Source: Clavibacter sepedonicus (GTDB lineage: Bacteria; Actinomycetota; Actinomycetes; Actinomycetales; Microbacteriaceae). From it: DNA of 64,000 bases. The DNA is taken from contig NC_010407.1 of the NCBI RefSeq assembly GCF_000069225.1, positions 1,922,001-1,986,000 of the forward strand, in the 5' to 3' direction. The notes beneath the pieces were generated by a model. That model had not been told where the DNA came from, did not search any database, and saw only the letters and a list, made by a program, of their open reading frames with translations. Both the position numbers and the translations under genes were made by a program. Below, one piece after another: positions 8,770-17,760 of this stretch; positions within the stretch are counted from its first letter, which is position 1; every line of letters starts with the position of its first letter.

Positions 8770-9675
8770 ATGGAGCGGCGAGCCGGTCGGGTCGGGAGGC
8801 CCGCGCGCGTCTCGCGGAGGCTGATCGCGGAGGCGGCCCTCGAGGTCGGCCTCAGCACCCTCACCCTCACCTCCCTCGCCCATCGCCTCGGCGTCGACCA
8901 CTCGACGCTGTACCGTCACGTCGCCAACCACGACGACATCGTCCTCCTCGCCTGCGACACCGCCATCGCGCGGATGGAGTGGCCGGAGGTCCCCGACTCC
9001 CCCGCCGCCGTGCTCACCGCGCCGGACGACACCTCGTGGCGCACCTACCTCGAGCAGGCCGTCGAGAGCGTCTGGGACATGTACGACCGGCACCCGGGCC
9101 TCGCGAGCGCGATCCGCCACCTCGACACGGCCCCCGACCAGGCCGTCCTGCGCTTCACCGGGTCGATCCGCGACCTCTCCCGGATGGGGTTCGCCGAGGC
9201 GGATGCGGTGCTGGTGCTCGACCTCGTGCTCGACATCGCGGTCGAGTCTTACGTGGGGTGGGAGCGCGTGCTCGCCGCAGGAGGCGCCGCCGCGGACCCG
9301 CCCGCGTCGTCCGCGCCCCTCGCGGACGCGCTGCTGCCGGCCGCCAGGGGTCGCGGGCTGCTCAGCCTCGCCGCCGACGGGATCGCCGCCGACCAGGCGG
9401 CCGATGCCGACGCGGATCCGGAGGCGGCGTCCCGTGCGTCGCGGCGCGGCGGCCCCGCGCACTCCGCGGGCGCACCGGACGCGATGCACGCGCGCGAGGA
9501 GCGAGCCCAGCGCGACGCGCTGGGCACGGTGGACCGCGTCACCGCGCGGTTCGCGGGCGAGGTGTCGACGGGATCAGCCGCGACGCCGCGCGACTGGTGG
9601 CGACGCAAGCTCGGCGTGATCCTCGCGAGTGTCGGCTCGCTGCGCTCCCCCGGACCGGACGCGTCGGACCGCTAG
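8770..9675 (+). CDS. TetR family transcriptional regulator
   Basis: A 301-residue DNA-binding regulator. The N-terminal helix-turn-helix is at about residues 14-60, with SRRLIAEAALEVG and the recognition part VDHSTLYRHVANHDDI; the rest would be the ligand-binding domain, which is long and contains Ala/Asp-rich low-complexity stretches after residue ~170. ATG 8770 is chosen over an in-frame upstream ATG because it starts exactly at the TetR fold and sits 7 nt after a TAGGAT -10 box. It overlaps the convergent SGNH hydrolase gene by 4 nt. Ligand and targets are unknown. The IS481 element lies just upstream. Confidence 0.85.
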   Translation: MERRAGRVGRPARVSRRLIAEAALEVGLSTLTLTSLAHRLGVDHSTLYRHVANHDDIVLLACDTAIARMEWPEVPDSPAAVLTAPDDTSWRTYLEQAVESVWDMYDRHPGLASAIRHLDTAPDQAVLRFTGSIRDLSRMGFAEADAVLVLDLVLDIAVESYVGWERVLAAGGAAADPPASSAPLADALLPAARGRGLLSLAADGIAADQAADADADPEAASRASRRGGPAHSAGAPDAMHAREERAQRDALGTVDRVTARFAGEVSTGSAATPRDWWRRKLGVILASVGSLRSPGPDASDR

Positions 9676-10316
9676 GAGCGGGCCGGACCCCCCGCGTCCG
9701 CGTCGGCGCCAGCGTCGGCGTCGGCGTCGGCGGAACCGTCGTCGTCGTGGTCGTCGTCGTGCTCGTCGTCCCGCGCGGCGAGCACGGGTGCGAGCACCGC
9801 GCGGACCGCCGCGGCCCCGTCGTCGTTCAGGTGCAGTCGGTCGTCCGTGAGGGTGGGAGCGAGCTCGCCGTCGCCGAAGCCGAGGGCGGGCCACAGGTCC
9901 ACGTGCTCGGCGCGGACGGCGCGCGCGTACTGGCGGGTGTGGACGTTGACGACGCGGATCCGCTCGGCGTGCTCACGCTGGCGTGGCGGCACCGAGAGCA
10001 CGACGATCCGGGCCGCGGGCAGGTCGCGTCGCAGGTGCGCGAGGATCGTCTCCAGCCCGCGGACCGTCTCCTCGGGACCGCGCCGCGCGGATCCCAGGTC
10101 GTGCGTGCCGCAGGACACCACGACCGTCGAGGGATCGGCGGCCACGGCCTCCGGCAGGAGCCCGAGCACGTCGTCGGTCCGCTGGCCTGGCCGGCCGAGG
10201 TCCACGATCCGCGCCCCGTCCGCGTCGCCGTCGGGCCCGGGGACGATGCCGCCCCAGCCGCCGTCCCCCGTCAGGCTGTCGCCCAGGAGGACGGTCGTGC
10301 GTTCGCGCGGTGCCAT
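9672..10316 (-). CDS. SGNH/GDSL-type hydrolase
   Basis: A 214-residue probable esterase or lipase without signal peptide. It shows the block I motif LLGDSLTGDGG (residues ~10-20) with the nucleophile serine in GDSL, a block III-like CGTHD, and the C-terminal DRLHLNDDG with the catalytic Asp and His three residues apart. The tail is an acidic Asp/Ala repeat (DDEHDDDHDDDGSADADADAG), probably disordered. Substrate cannot be told from sequence. An AGAGG ribosome site lies about 8 nt before ATG 10316. Confidence 0.82.
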   Translation of the reverse strand: MAPRERTTVLLGDSLTGDGGWGGIVPGPDGDADGARIVDLGRPGQRTDDVLGLLPEAVAADPSTVVVSCGTHDLGSARRGPEETVRGLETILAHLRRDLPAARIVVLSVPPRQREHAERIRVVNVHTRQYARAVRAEHVDLWPALGFGDGELAPTLTDDRLHLNDDGAAAVRAVLAPVLAARDDEHDDDHDDDGSADADADAGADADAGGPARS

Positions 10317-10383
10317 GGATCCGCCTCTCGTCGTGCCCATCATGGTCCCCGCGCCCGCGGAAGTCACCGGATCCGGGCCGACC

Positions 10384-10833
10384 TCAGCCGCGCTGCCGGC
10401 GCGCCACGCGTCGCCACCTCCGGCGCTGGCGCGGGGACAGGACGAGCACGGCGACGGCGATGAGGAGCGGGAGGGACAGGATCGTCGCCACGAGGGCGCC
10501 CGCCTGCCCGGGGTTGAGCGGGATGCCGAGCACGTCGATGGTGACGCGCGACGCGGCGCAGTCGGTGAGGTCGGTGACGCCGCGGTCGTCGGCCGCGTCC
10601 ACCGGCACGGGCTTCCACGCCTCGGAGGCCGCCGGGTCGGGCGTGCCCTTCGCCGACGGCGTCCGGCCGGCCGCGGACCCGTCACCCGAGATGATCGCGA
10701 GGTCGGCCCGCGCCTGCACGGGCGCCGACACGCTCATCGTCACCGCGGTCGCGAGGCCGGCCGACGCGAGGGCGATGCCCACGAGGGTCAGGAGGATCAG
10801 GCCGATGCGCGGGGCCCCGATCCGCCGGCTCAC
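10384..10833 (-). CDS. Hypothetical membrane protein with extracytoplasmic loop
   Basis: A 149-residue protein that I do not recognise. It has an N-terminal helix (residues ~9-32), a polar loop of about 80 residues with one cysteine, and a second helix (~115-137) followed by a strongly basic tail (RQRRRWRRVARRQRG), which predicts both ends in the cytoplasm. The GTG start overlaps the stop of the SDR gene upstream (GTGA), so the two are co-translated. Function unknown. Confidence 0.7.
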   Translation of the reverse strand: MSRRIGAPRIGLILLTLVGIALASAGLATAVTMSVSAPVQARADLAIISGDGSAAGRTPSAKGTPDPAASEAWKPVPVDAADDRGVTDLTDCAASRVTIDVLGIPLNPGQAGALVATILSLPLLIAVAVLVLSPRQRRRWRRVARRQRG

Positions 10834-12356
10834 CGCGCGGCCCCCTCGAGAGCGCGCTCGGCCTCGCGGCGCTTCGTCGCGGCGAGCGCCTTCGCGGTGA
10901 TCCGGGTGGCCATCGACGTGAAGATCACGCCGTGGAAGGGCAGGATCGAGAACCAGTACAGGCGGCCGGCGAGCCCGGAGGGGAAGAAGATCGCGCGCTG
11001 CCGGTAGTCGCTGCCGCCGCCCTCGCGGGGCGTGGAGCTCAGCTCGAGCCATGCCTCGCCGGGCACCTTCATCTCGGCGCGCAGCCGCAGCGAGGATCCG
11101 CGCTCGATGTTCTCGACACGCCAGAAGTCCAACGCGTCGCCCGTCTGCAGGGTCGTCGCGCTGCGTCGGCCGCGACGCAGGCCCACGCCGCCGGCGAGCT
11201 TGTCCATCCAGCCGCGGGCGGCCCATGCGACCGGCAGCGAGTACCAGCCGTTCTCTCCGCCGATCGACTCGATCACGGCCCAGAGGTCCTCGGGCGCCGC
11301 GTCGGTCGAGCGCTCCTTGAGGTCGAGGTACACGGTGTGGCCCGACCAGTCGGGGTCGCTCGGCAGCAGGTCGCTGGGCGCGCCGACCACGGCCGAGTCC
11401 TTCCAGCTGGTCTCGACGACGCCGTCGCGCATCCGGCCGAGGGCGAGGCGCACGGAGCGGCGGTAGCCGGTGAGGCCGCCCTCGGGATCCGGGATGTAGC
11501 TCGAGATGTCGTGCTCGCCCATCACGCAGTCGTACTGCAGCGACTCGATGATCGGCACCGCGAGCGACCTCGGGATGGGCGTGACGACGTTGACCCAGTG
11601 CGCGGCGAGGCGCGGGGCGAAGACCGGGATGGAGGCGATGGGCCGCTGCGGCAGGCCGGCCTCGACCGCGTAGCCGTTCATCATCTGCCCGTAGCGGAGC
11701 ACGTCGGGCCCGCCGATGTCGAAGGTGCGGTTGAGGCCGTCCGGCAGGTCGGCCGCGGCGACGAGGTAGTACAGCACGTCGCGGATCGCGATGGGCTGGA
11801 TGAAGTTGCGCACCCACCCGGGCGCGGGCATGAAGGGCAGGACCTCGGTGAGGTGGCGGATCATCTCGAACGACGTAGAGCCGGATCCGATGACCACGCC
11901 CGCCTGCAGCGCGATGGTCGGCACGCCGCTCGCGAGCAGCACGTCGCCCACGGCCTTGCGGCTCGCGAGGTGCTTCGAGAGCTCCGGGGTGTCGGGGTGC
12001 AGCCCGCCCAGGTAGACGATGCGGCCCACGCCCGCGGCCTTCGCCGCGGTGGCGACGTGCTCGGCGGATGCGCGCTCGGACGAGGCGAAGTCGCCCTTCG
12101 ACCCCATGCCGTGCACGAGGTAGTAGAGGACGTCGACGCCGTCGACCGCGGGCACGAGGGTGGCGGCATCCGACAGGTCGCCCTGCACCACCTCCACGTC
12201 GTCGCGCCAGGGGACGTCGGTGAGGCGGCGGGGATCGCGCACGAGCACGCGCACCCGGAATCCGGCGTCGAGCAGGCGGGGCACGAGCCGACCGCCGATG
12301 TAGCCCGTCGCTCCGGTCACGAGGGCGAGACGGGAGGCGGCGCTCGGCGAAGTCAT
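10830..12356 (-). CDS. NAD(P)-dependent SDR family protein fused to DUF2867
   Basis: A 508-residue protein. Residues 10-300 form an atypical short-chain dehydrogenase / NAD(P)-binding Rossmann domain with the dinucleotide motif TGATGYIGG near the N-terminus, and the C-terminal ~180 residues resemble the DUF2867 domain, a START-like fold. Such fusions are common in bacteria and are annotated as NAD(P)H-binding or epimerase-like proteins of unknown substrate. ATG 12356 follows a TAGCGT -10 box by 6 nt, so the mRNA appears leaderless. It is co-translated with the small membrane protein downstream. Confidence 0.82.
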   Translation of the reverse strand: MTSPSAASRLALVTGATGYIGGRLVPRLLDAGFRVRVLVRDPRRLTDVPWRDDVEVVQGDLSDAATLVPAVDGVDVLYYLVHGMGSKGDFASSERASAEHVATAAKAAGVGRIVYLGGLHPDTPELSKHLASRKAVGDVLLASGVPTIALQAGVVIGSGSTSFEMIRHLTEVLPFMPAPGWVRNFIQPIAIRDVLYYLVAAADLPDGLNRTFDIGGPDVLRYGQMMNGYAVEAGLPQRPIASIPVFAPRLAAHWVNVVTPIPRSLAVPIIESLQYDCVMGEHDISSYIPDPEGGLTGYRRSVRLALGRMRDGVVETSWKDSAVVGAPSDLLPSDPDWSGHTVYLDLKERSTDAAPEDLWAVIESIGGENGWYSLPVAWAARGWMDKLAGGVGLRRGRRSATTLQTGDALDFWRVENIERGSSLRLRAEMKVPGEAWLELSSTPREGGGSDYRQRAIFFPSGLAGRLYWFSILPFHGVIFTSMATRITAKALAATKRREAERALEGAAR

Positions 12357-12362
12357 TCCCTC

Positions 12363-12368
12363 ACGCTA
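12363..12368 (-). promoter_or_regulatory. Predicted -10 box (TAGCGT) of the SDR/DUF2867 gene
   Basis: Located 6 nt upstream of ATG 12356 with no room for a ribosome site; implies a leaderless mRNA. Confidence 0.45.
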
Positions 12369-12430
12369 GGCAATCAGCCTGGCAAGCGGCTCCCAGCAGC
12401 CGGGACGAGCGGTGGACGCCGCCTGCGGGA

Positions 12431-13192
12431 TCAGCCCTCGGCGGACTCGAGCTCGGCCAGGTACCGGCGCCAGGTGGCACCGTGCTCGACCTCGCACGTC
12501 GCCCAGTCCACCGGGCTGCCGTGGACCAGGTCCTCGAGCAGGTCGAGGTGCAGGCGCCAGCTGGCTTTGAGCATGGTGGCGACGCCCGTGGGGATGAACC
12601 CGGAGACGGTGACGACGATCTCCGTCTGCCGGTCGCGCGGGCCGCCGGGCACCTCATGCAGGCGGAGGAGGAAGCGGGCTGAGACCTCGTCCTCGTGCAG
12701 GAAGGTGAAGTCGATCGCCCGCCCCTCCTCGAAGCGCGTGATGACGCCGCCGGATGCGGAGGCGAAGCCGCGGTCGGGCACCGTCATCCACTCGAACCAG
12801 AACTCACCGCCGTCCGCCGCGTCCATGGACGCCTCGGCGAGCCAGCCGGAGAGCATGTCGGCGTCGGAGACCGCGTCCCAGACGATGAGCGGAGGCAGGT
12901 CGATGAGCCGACGGAAGACGAACTCGTACGGGAGGAAGACGGTGGACTCCCGGGCCTCCGCGAGGAAGGCGCCGGGCAGGGCGGGGAAGCGCGTGCGGAT
13001 GTCGGCGTGCTCGTCCTCGAGGCCGACGGAGGCCGGCATGCCCTCGTCGAGCTCGCGGGAGGCGCGGCGCGCCTCGGCGGCATCGGTGTGCTCGAGGGCG
13101 GGGGCGCCCCCGCGGCGGGAGGGCGGGACGTCGTCGGCGCGCGGGTCGGATGCCTCGCGCGGGGGTCGTCCAGGGGTGTGATCGGGATCCAC
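12431..13192 (-). CDS. SRPBCC (START-like) domain protein
   Basis: A 253-residue protein. The first ~80 residues are polar and disordered; then an AHSA1/SRPBCC-type fold is suggested by VFRRLIDLPPLIVWDAVSDADMLSGW, a EFWFEWMTVPDRGF strand region and a C-terminal helix with WRLHLDLLEDLVHG. Members bind hydrophobic ligands or act as activators; the ligand here is unknown. The GTG start is 6 nt after a TAGGCT -10 box (leaderless). It lies head-to-head with the ROK kinase gene. Confidence 0.72.
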   Translation of the reverse strand: MDPDHTPGRPPREASDPRADDVPPSRRGGAPALEHTDAAEARRASRELDEGMPASVGLEDEHADIRTRFPALPGAFLAEARESTVFLPYEFVFRRLIDLPPLIVWDAVSDADMLSGWLAEASMDAADGGEFWFEWMTVPDRGFASASGGVITRFEEGRAIDFTFLHEDEVSARFLLRLHEVPGGPRDRQTEIVVTVSGFIPTGVATMLKASWRLHLDLLEDLVHGSPVDWATCEVEHGATWRRYLAELESAEG

Positions 13193-13198
13193 GTGCCG

Positions 13199-13204
13199 AG
13201 CCTA
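13199..13204 (-). promoter_or_regulatory. Predicted -10 box (TAGGCT) of the SRPBCC gene
   Basis: Six nt before GTG 13192 on the minus strand, consistent with leaderless transcription. Confidence 0.45.
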
Positions 13205-13373
13205 GATGCCGACCGCCGGTCGGGTCAGTGAATTCCACACAGGTGACACGGTGATCTGCGTCGAGGCGACGCGGACCACGGACGGCGGGCCGCGCGTCCC
13301 GCGGACGGCCCGCCCACCGCCCGTATCCTGGACGCCGGTCGACGGGCGGATCCGGGACCGGGACAGGACGAAG

Positions 13374-14312
13374 ATGCCTCGCACGCTCGCGCTCGCCATC
13401 GACTTCGGCGGCACCAAGGTCGAGTCCGCGCTCGTGGACGATGCGGGCCGCGTGCTCGAGGGCAGCCGCTTCCGCGGGCCGACGGGGCCGGAGCGATCCG
13501 CCGACGAGCTGCTCGACGCCGTCCTCGGGGTGGCCCGGCAGGCGCTCGCCGCCCTGCCCGACGACGCGGAGCTCGTCGGCACGGGCCTCGCGGCAGCCGG
13601 CCCCGTCGACGTGCCGCACGGCCTCGTCTCGCCGCTCAACGTGCCCGCGTGGCGCGACTACCCGCTGCGCGACCGCGTCGCCGAGCTCACGCCCGGCGTG
13701 CCCACCACCCTGCAGATGGACGGCCTCGCGATCACGCTCGCCGAGCACTGGGTCGGCGCCGGCCGGGGCCACGACCACATGATGGGCATGATCGTCTCCA
13801 CGGGCATCGGCGGCGGGCTCGTGCTGGGCGGCCGCACCGCCGCGGGATCCACGGGCAACGCCGGCCACATCGGCCACGTCGAGGTCGCCGGGTTCGACGA
13901 CCCGTGCACCTGCGGCGGGCAGGGCTGCGTGGAGGCGATCGCGTCGGGACCGAAGAGCGTCGCGTGGGCGCGCGCGCAGGGGTGGACGGGATCCACCGGC
14001 GAGGACCTCGCGGCCTCCTACCGCGACGGCGACGAGACGGCCGTGGCTGCGGTACGGCGCGCGGGCCTCGCAATCGGCCGCGCCATCGCGTCGGCCAGCT
14101 CGCTCGTCGACCTCGACGTCGTCGCGATCGGCGGCGGCTTCAGCCGCGTCACGCCCGACCTCTTCGACATGATCCGCGAGCCCATCGCCCTCCGCCAGCA
14201 GTTCGGCTTCGTGACCAAGACGCGCGTCGTGCCCTCCGGCCTCTCGGCGGACGGGCCGATCATCGGCGCGGGCGCGCTCGTGCACCGCCGGGAGATGGTC
14301 CCGAGCTTCTGA
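13374..14312 (+). CDS. ROK family sugar kinase
   Basis: A 312-residue cytoplasmic kinase of the ROK family (glucokinase or other hexose kinase, or a kinase-like regulator without HTH). It has the phosphate-binding motif DFGGTK at residues 10-15, the TGIGGGLVL loop, and the zinc-binding signature GHIGHVEV followed by CTCGGQGCVEA, so all ROK signatures are complete. There is no N-terminal winged helix, so it is an enzyme rather than a repressor. ATG 13374 is preceded by AGGA; a TATCCT box at 13324-13329 is a possible -10. Sugar specificity cannot be set from sequence. Confidence 0.9.
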   Translation: MPRTLALAIDFGGTKVESALVDDAGRVLEGSRFRGPTGPERSADELLDAVLGVARQALAALPDDAELVGTGLAAAGPVDVPHGLVSPLNVPAWRDYPLRDRVAELTPGVPTTLQMDGLAITLAEHWVGAGRGHDHMMGMIVSTGIGGGLVLGGRTAAGSTGNAGHIGHVEVAGFDDPCTCGGQGCVEAIASGPKSVAWARAQGWTGSTGEDLAASYRDGDETAVAAVRRAGLAIGRAIASASSLVDLDVVAIGGGFSRVTPDLFDMIREPIALRQQFGFVTKTRVVPSGLSADGPIIGAGALVHRREMVPSF

Positions 14313-14330
14313 GCTCGCCGCCGGAGCGCG

Positions 14331-15596
14331 TCAGCGCTCGCGCACGGCCTCGCGGGGTGCCCGGTCCCACGTGTCCTCGAGCATGCGGGGCTTCGCGAGG
14401 TAGAAGCCGGAGGCCGACGCCACCGCGACCATCGCGAACAGCATCAGCAGCGGCGCGGTCCAGCTGTCGGTGATCTCGTGCAGCACGCCGAACATGAGCG
14501 GGCCGATCGCGCCGACCGAGTAGCCGATGCCCTGCACGAAGCCGCTGAGGGCGACCACTCCCCCGTGCGTGCGGGTGCGCAGGTTGATCAGCACGAAGAC
14601 CAGCGGGAACAGCAGCGGGCCGGATCCGGCGGCGGCCACCCAGAGCAGCGGAGCGGCGGCGGGTGCGACCAGCAGCCCGACGTAGCCGACGACGAAGAAG
14701 AGCACGCCGACCTGGATGAGGATTCCGACGTTCCGCATGCGCGCCGCGAGGATCGGCATGATGATCGCCGCCGGCAGCCCCATGAACCCGAACACGGCGA
14801 GCAGCGCGCCGGACGCGACGGGCGGCTGCCCCGCGGTGTCCTGCAGGAGCGCGGGCAGCCACGCGAACATCGCGTAGGCGTTGAACGACGAGGCGGCCTG
14901 GATCCCGACGAGCGCCCACGCGACCGGCGAGCGGAACACGCGGCCCGTGATGGCGGCGGGCACCTCGTCCACCTGGTCGAGCGCGGCCGCTGCCGCGCGC
15001 TCGCGTCGGGTGTCGCGGCGGTGCTGGACGAGGAGCGCGACCCACGGCACGAGCGCGACGACCGCGACGGCGGCCCACGCGCCGATCGCCACGCGCCAGC
15101 CCGCGCCGTCGGCCAGGGGCGCGGCGACGAGCGAGGGCACGCCCGTGCTGATCGACATCATCACGGTCGTGAGCGACGTGAGCGGCCCGATCCGCCCGGG
15201 GAAGTACTTCTTCACGAGCGGCGGCAGGAGCACGTTGCCGAGGCCCATGCCCGCGAGCGACAGGATCGTGCCGAGGCCGAAGACGACCACGGTGTCGGAT
15301 CCGGCGCGCAGCAGGTGCCCGACCACCATCGCGACGAGCCCCACCACGACGGTGAGCTCGAGGCCGAGCCGGCGGGAGATCGCGGGCGCGAGCAGGCCGA
15401 ACAGCGCGAAGCAGACCGGCGGCAGCGCGCCGAGCACGCCGATGGAGACGCTGTCGAGCGGCACGTCGCGGCCGATCTCGTCCACGATCGGCGAGAAGAC
15501 GGCGACGGCGGTGCGGAGGTTCAGGGCGACCAGCACGATGCCGACCAGGGCGAGGAGCGCGCCCGCACGGGGAGCTGCGGGAGTCGTCGTCACCAC
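14331..15596 (-). CDS. CynX/NimT-type MFS transporter
   Basis: A 421-residue integral membrane protein with about 12 hydrophobic segments. The signature NLRTAVAVFSPIVDEI near residues 26-41 is typical of the CynX/NimT (cyanate or nitroimidazole transport-like) branch of the major facilitator superfamily. Substrate unknown. It converges with the ROK kinase (18-bp gap) and is divergent from the mycothiol-fold protein gene, 34 bp apart. Confidence 0.85.
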   Translation of the reverse strand: MVTTTPAAPRAGALLALVGIVLVALNLRTAVAVFSPIVDEIGRDVPLDSVSIGVLGALPPVCFALFGLLAPAISRRLGLELTVVVGLVAMVVGHLLRAGSDTVVVFGLGTILSLAGMGLGNVLLPPLVKKYFPGRIGPLTSLTTVMMSISTGVPSLVAAPLADGAGWRVAIGAWAAVAVVALVPWVALLVQHRRDTRRERAAAAALDQVDEVPAAITGRVFRSPVAWALVGIQAASSFNAYAMFAWLPALLQDTAGQPPVASGALLAVFGFMGLPAAIIMPILAARMRNVGILIQVGVLFFVVGYVGLLVAPAAAPLLWVAAAGSGPLLFPLVFVLINLRTRTHGGVVALSGFVQGIGYSVGAIGPLMFGVLHEITDSWTAPLLMLFAMVAVASASGFYLAKPRMLEDTWDRAPREAVRER

Positions 15597-15617
15597 CAGA
15601 TTCTACGGCGGCCGGAA

Positions 15618-15623
15618 TAGGCT
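15618..15623 (+). promoter_or_regulatory. Predicted -10 box (TAGGCT) of the gene at 15631
   Basis: Ends 7 nt before ATG 15631; no ribosome site is visible, consistent with a leaderless mRNA. Confidence 0.5.
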
Positions 15624-15630
15624 CTCGGCC

Positions 15631-16332
15631 ATGAGCGAGATCTCCCGGCACCTGCCCCTCAGCCAGCGCGCGTCCGAGCCCGAGGCGAAGGTCACCGGGG
15701 TCTGGAGCGACGAGATCGCCGACGTGCTCGACCGCACCGCCGACCTCCTCGCGTCCCTCGACGCCGCCGGCTGGGAGGCCGCGAGCATGTGCGAGGGCTG
15801 GACAGTGCGCGACGTCGCCGGCCACATCGTCTGGCGCGTCGGCGCGAGCAACGCCGCCATGGTGCGCACGGCCGTGGGCTCGATGCGCCGCCGCCCGCAC
15901 CTCAACCCCATGCACGTGATGGACGACCTCAGCGCCGACGAGGCGGCCCGCTCCCCCGAGGAGATCCTCGCCCGGATCCGCGCCATCGCCGCCCACAAGC
16001 GCGCGGGGAAGGGCCGCAAGCGCCTCCCCGAGCTGCTCGAGGTGGTCGTGCACGCGTACGACATCGCGCACGCGCTGAAGGCCGACCTGACGCTCGACCC
16101 CCGCTCGACCGGCGCCGTCGCGGTGGCGCGCGCGGCGATCGCACCGGCGCAGATCCGCGGGGTGCTCCGGGCGCGCACGCTGCGCGCGTCGGACGCCGGC
16201 TGGAGCGTCGGCCACGGTCCCGCGATCGAGGCGACCGCATCCACGCTGATCATGTACCTCTTCGGCCGCACGCCCCGCCCCGAGGGCGACGCCACAGCGC
16301 TGCCGGAGGACGGGGCCGACGGCGCCGCCTGA
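15631..16332 (+). CDS. Maleylpyruvate isomerase family mycothiol-dependent (DinB-like) protein
   Basis: A 233-residue protein of the actinobacterial MDMPI/DinB-like four-helix fold. The N-terminal helix carries LASLDAAGWEAASMCEGWTV followed by RDVAGHIV, the family signature in which the histidine of GH and later acidic and histidine residues (EVVVHAYDIAHAL) bind a divalent metal. Many family members are mycothiol-dependent enzymes whose substrates are unknown. Start ATG 15631 is supported by the -10 box 7 nt upstream. The C-terminus is Asp/Ala-rich. Confidence 0.8.
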   Translation: MSEISRHLPLSQRASEPEAKVTGVWSDEIADVLDRTADLLASLDAAGWEAASMCEGWTVRDVAGHIVWRVGASNAAMVRTAVGSMRRRPHLNPMHVMDDLSADEAARSPEEILARIRAIAAHKRAGKGRKRLPELLEVVVHAYDIAHALKADLTLDPRSTGAVAVARAAIAPAQIRGVLRARTLRASDAGWSVGHGPAIEATASTLIMYLFGRTPRPEGDATALPEDGADGAA

Positions 16333-16362
16333 ACGACGGGGATCCCCCGACACGACGGCGGA

Positions 16363-17176
16363 CTACCGCCAGGTCGCCGTGTCGGGGTCGATGCCGTGGG
16401 CACGCGCGCTGGCGTCGATGCTGCGCCGCAGCCAGGCGGCGAGTCCGGTGCGCACCCCGTCGTAGTGCGCGGCGAAGGCGGGATCGGCCTCGTACATGCG
16501 GCCGAGGACGACCTGCATCTCGCGTGTGAATCGGGAAGTACGCCGAGAACACGGCACGGTGCCGGTCGACGAGCGCGTCCGCGGCGGGACTGCCCGGCTC
16601 GATGCCCGCGTCCAGCGCCTCGGCGATGCTCCGGTCGAACGCCGACGCCGCGTCGGCGACGTCCTTCCAGTCCGCCGCGGTGAGTGAGGCGGAGCGCTCG
16701 GCGTACTGCTGCCACTCGGCGGTGTCGCCGTAGCGCTGCCGCGCCTCGACCGGCCACCGCGGGTTCCATCCCGGCCCGAACGTCGCGGTCTGCTCCTCGG
16801 CGCTGAGGAGCAGACCGTGCTCGTGCGCGTCGACCATCCGATCGAGGCCATCGCGCAGCGACTCCAGATGGCGGATCCGCTCGACGACCTGCGTCCGCTG
16901 GTCCCGGAGCGCGGCGACGGTCGGGGTGCCCGGGTCGTCGATGACGCGTCGGATCTCGTCCAGCTCCAGCCCCAGCTCGCGGTAGACGACGATGCGGCGC
17001 AGCCGGTCGAGGTCGCTCGCCGCGTAGAGCCGGTATCCGGCAGCCGATCGGGAGGACGGGCTCGCGAGGTCGATCTCGTCCCAGTGGTGCAGCGTCCGGA
17101 CCGTCAGGTCGAGGAGGGCAGCGGCCTGACCGACGGTCAGGTCCGCGGCATCGCGGTCATCGGGCACGGCCACCAT
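16363..17176 (-). pseudogene. MerR family regulator with TipAS domain, frameshifted
   Basis: From ATG 17176 the product begins with a MerR helix-turn-helix (LTVGQAAALLDLTVRTLHHW, then GYRLYAASDLDRLRRI) and a dimerising coiled coil, followed by a TipAS antibiotic-recognition domain. About residue 215 the frame is lost: after FSAYFP the original frame runs into Arg-rich shadow sequence, whereas the +1 frame continues with REMQVVLGRMYEADPAFAAH, which is the conserved end of TipAS, and stops at 16363. The break maps to the GGG run at 16533-16535 (plus strand), best explained by one extra G. TipA-type proteins activate drug-efflux or stress genes on binding thiopeptides. It overlaps the VOC gene upstream by 20 nt. 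A sequencing error is possible. Confidence 0.8.
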
Positions 17177-17693
17177 CCTCCACGACGCCGGGGCCGCGTG
17201 CGGTGATGCCGATCGCCTCCAGGTTCCGGGCCGCCTCGCTGGCCGGATCGAAGGGCTTCGCGGCGGTGAGGACGACCCGCGCCCTCTCCGGCGTGATCAC
17301 CTCGACATCCCGCGTGCCCCATGGCGTGTCCCGCGGCTCGCCGACCGCGCTCGGGTCCAGCGCCCGGCAGGCATCCGCGATCGCGTGGATCTGGTCCAGC
17401 ACGCACGCGAAGCTGACGCTCAGCGCAGGCACCTGCGCCGGCGCCGACGTGGTCGGGATCAGCAGCACGTCCTGGAAGGCCCAGCGGCGCAGATGGACGA
17501 GCCGCGTCGGCACGCTGAACAGCTCGAAGAAGTCCAGGCCACGGGTCCAGAAGTTGACGGAGGCGGCCAGGTCGGTCGTGGGGATCGTCACGAAGGACGG
17601 CATCCCGTAGATCCCCCGGAACGGCTCAGGCGCGACCGCGTCGGGTCCGGGAGCGGGAACAGGGCTCACCTCGAAGGCGTCGTAGTACGTCAT
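17157..17693 (-). CDS. VOC (glyoxalase/bleomycin resistance) family protein
   Basis: A 178-residue protein with two beta-alpha-beta modules: PSFVTIPTTDLAASVNFWTRG in the first half and TPWGTRDVEVITPERARVVL in the second, as in VOC metalloenzymes and resistance proteins. Start at ATG 17693 is preferred over an in-frame start 7 codons upstream because conserved sequence begins later. The gene end overlaps the start of the TipA-type regulator by 20 nt, so the two form an operon; the regulator may control this protein, a typical arrangement. Substrate unknown. Confidence 0.8.
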   Translation of the reverse strand: MTYYDAFEVSPVPAPGPDAVAPEPFRGIYGMPSFVTIPTTDLAASVNFWTRGLDFFELFSVPTRLVHLRRWAFQDVLLIPTTSAPAQVPALSVSFACVLDQIHAIADACRALDPSAVGEPRDTPWGTRDVEVITPERARVVLTAAKPFDPASEAARNLEAIGITARGPGVVEDGGRAR

Positions 17694-17760
17694 GCGCCCA
17701 CGATCGGGCCTCACGCAGCGTGAGGGTCAAGCCGGGAAGCCGCGTGGCGGCCGGCACGAC

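Noticed and set aside
8567..8824. Open frame running outward from the IS481 end, with the same first 24 residues also seen at 42322 downward
   Set aside because: It is the antisense of the IS terminal region; the shared N-terminus only reflects the repeated IS end, and the rest is non-coding flank.
13206..13373. N-terminal extension of the ROK kinase by 56 codons
   Set aside because: The extension has no conserved sequence, and the ROK fold begins exactly at ATG 13374, which has an AGGA ribosome site.
16345..16420. Terminator hairpin between the mycothiol-fold gene and the MerR pseudogene
   Set aside because: A 10-bp match (CCCCGACACG and its complement) exists, but the loop is long and overlaps the end of the MerR gene, so support is too weak.
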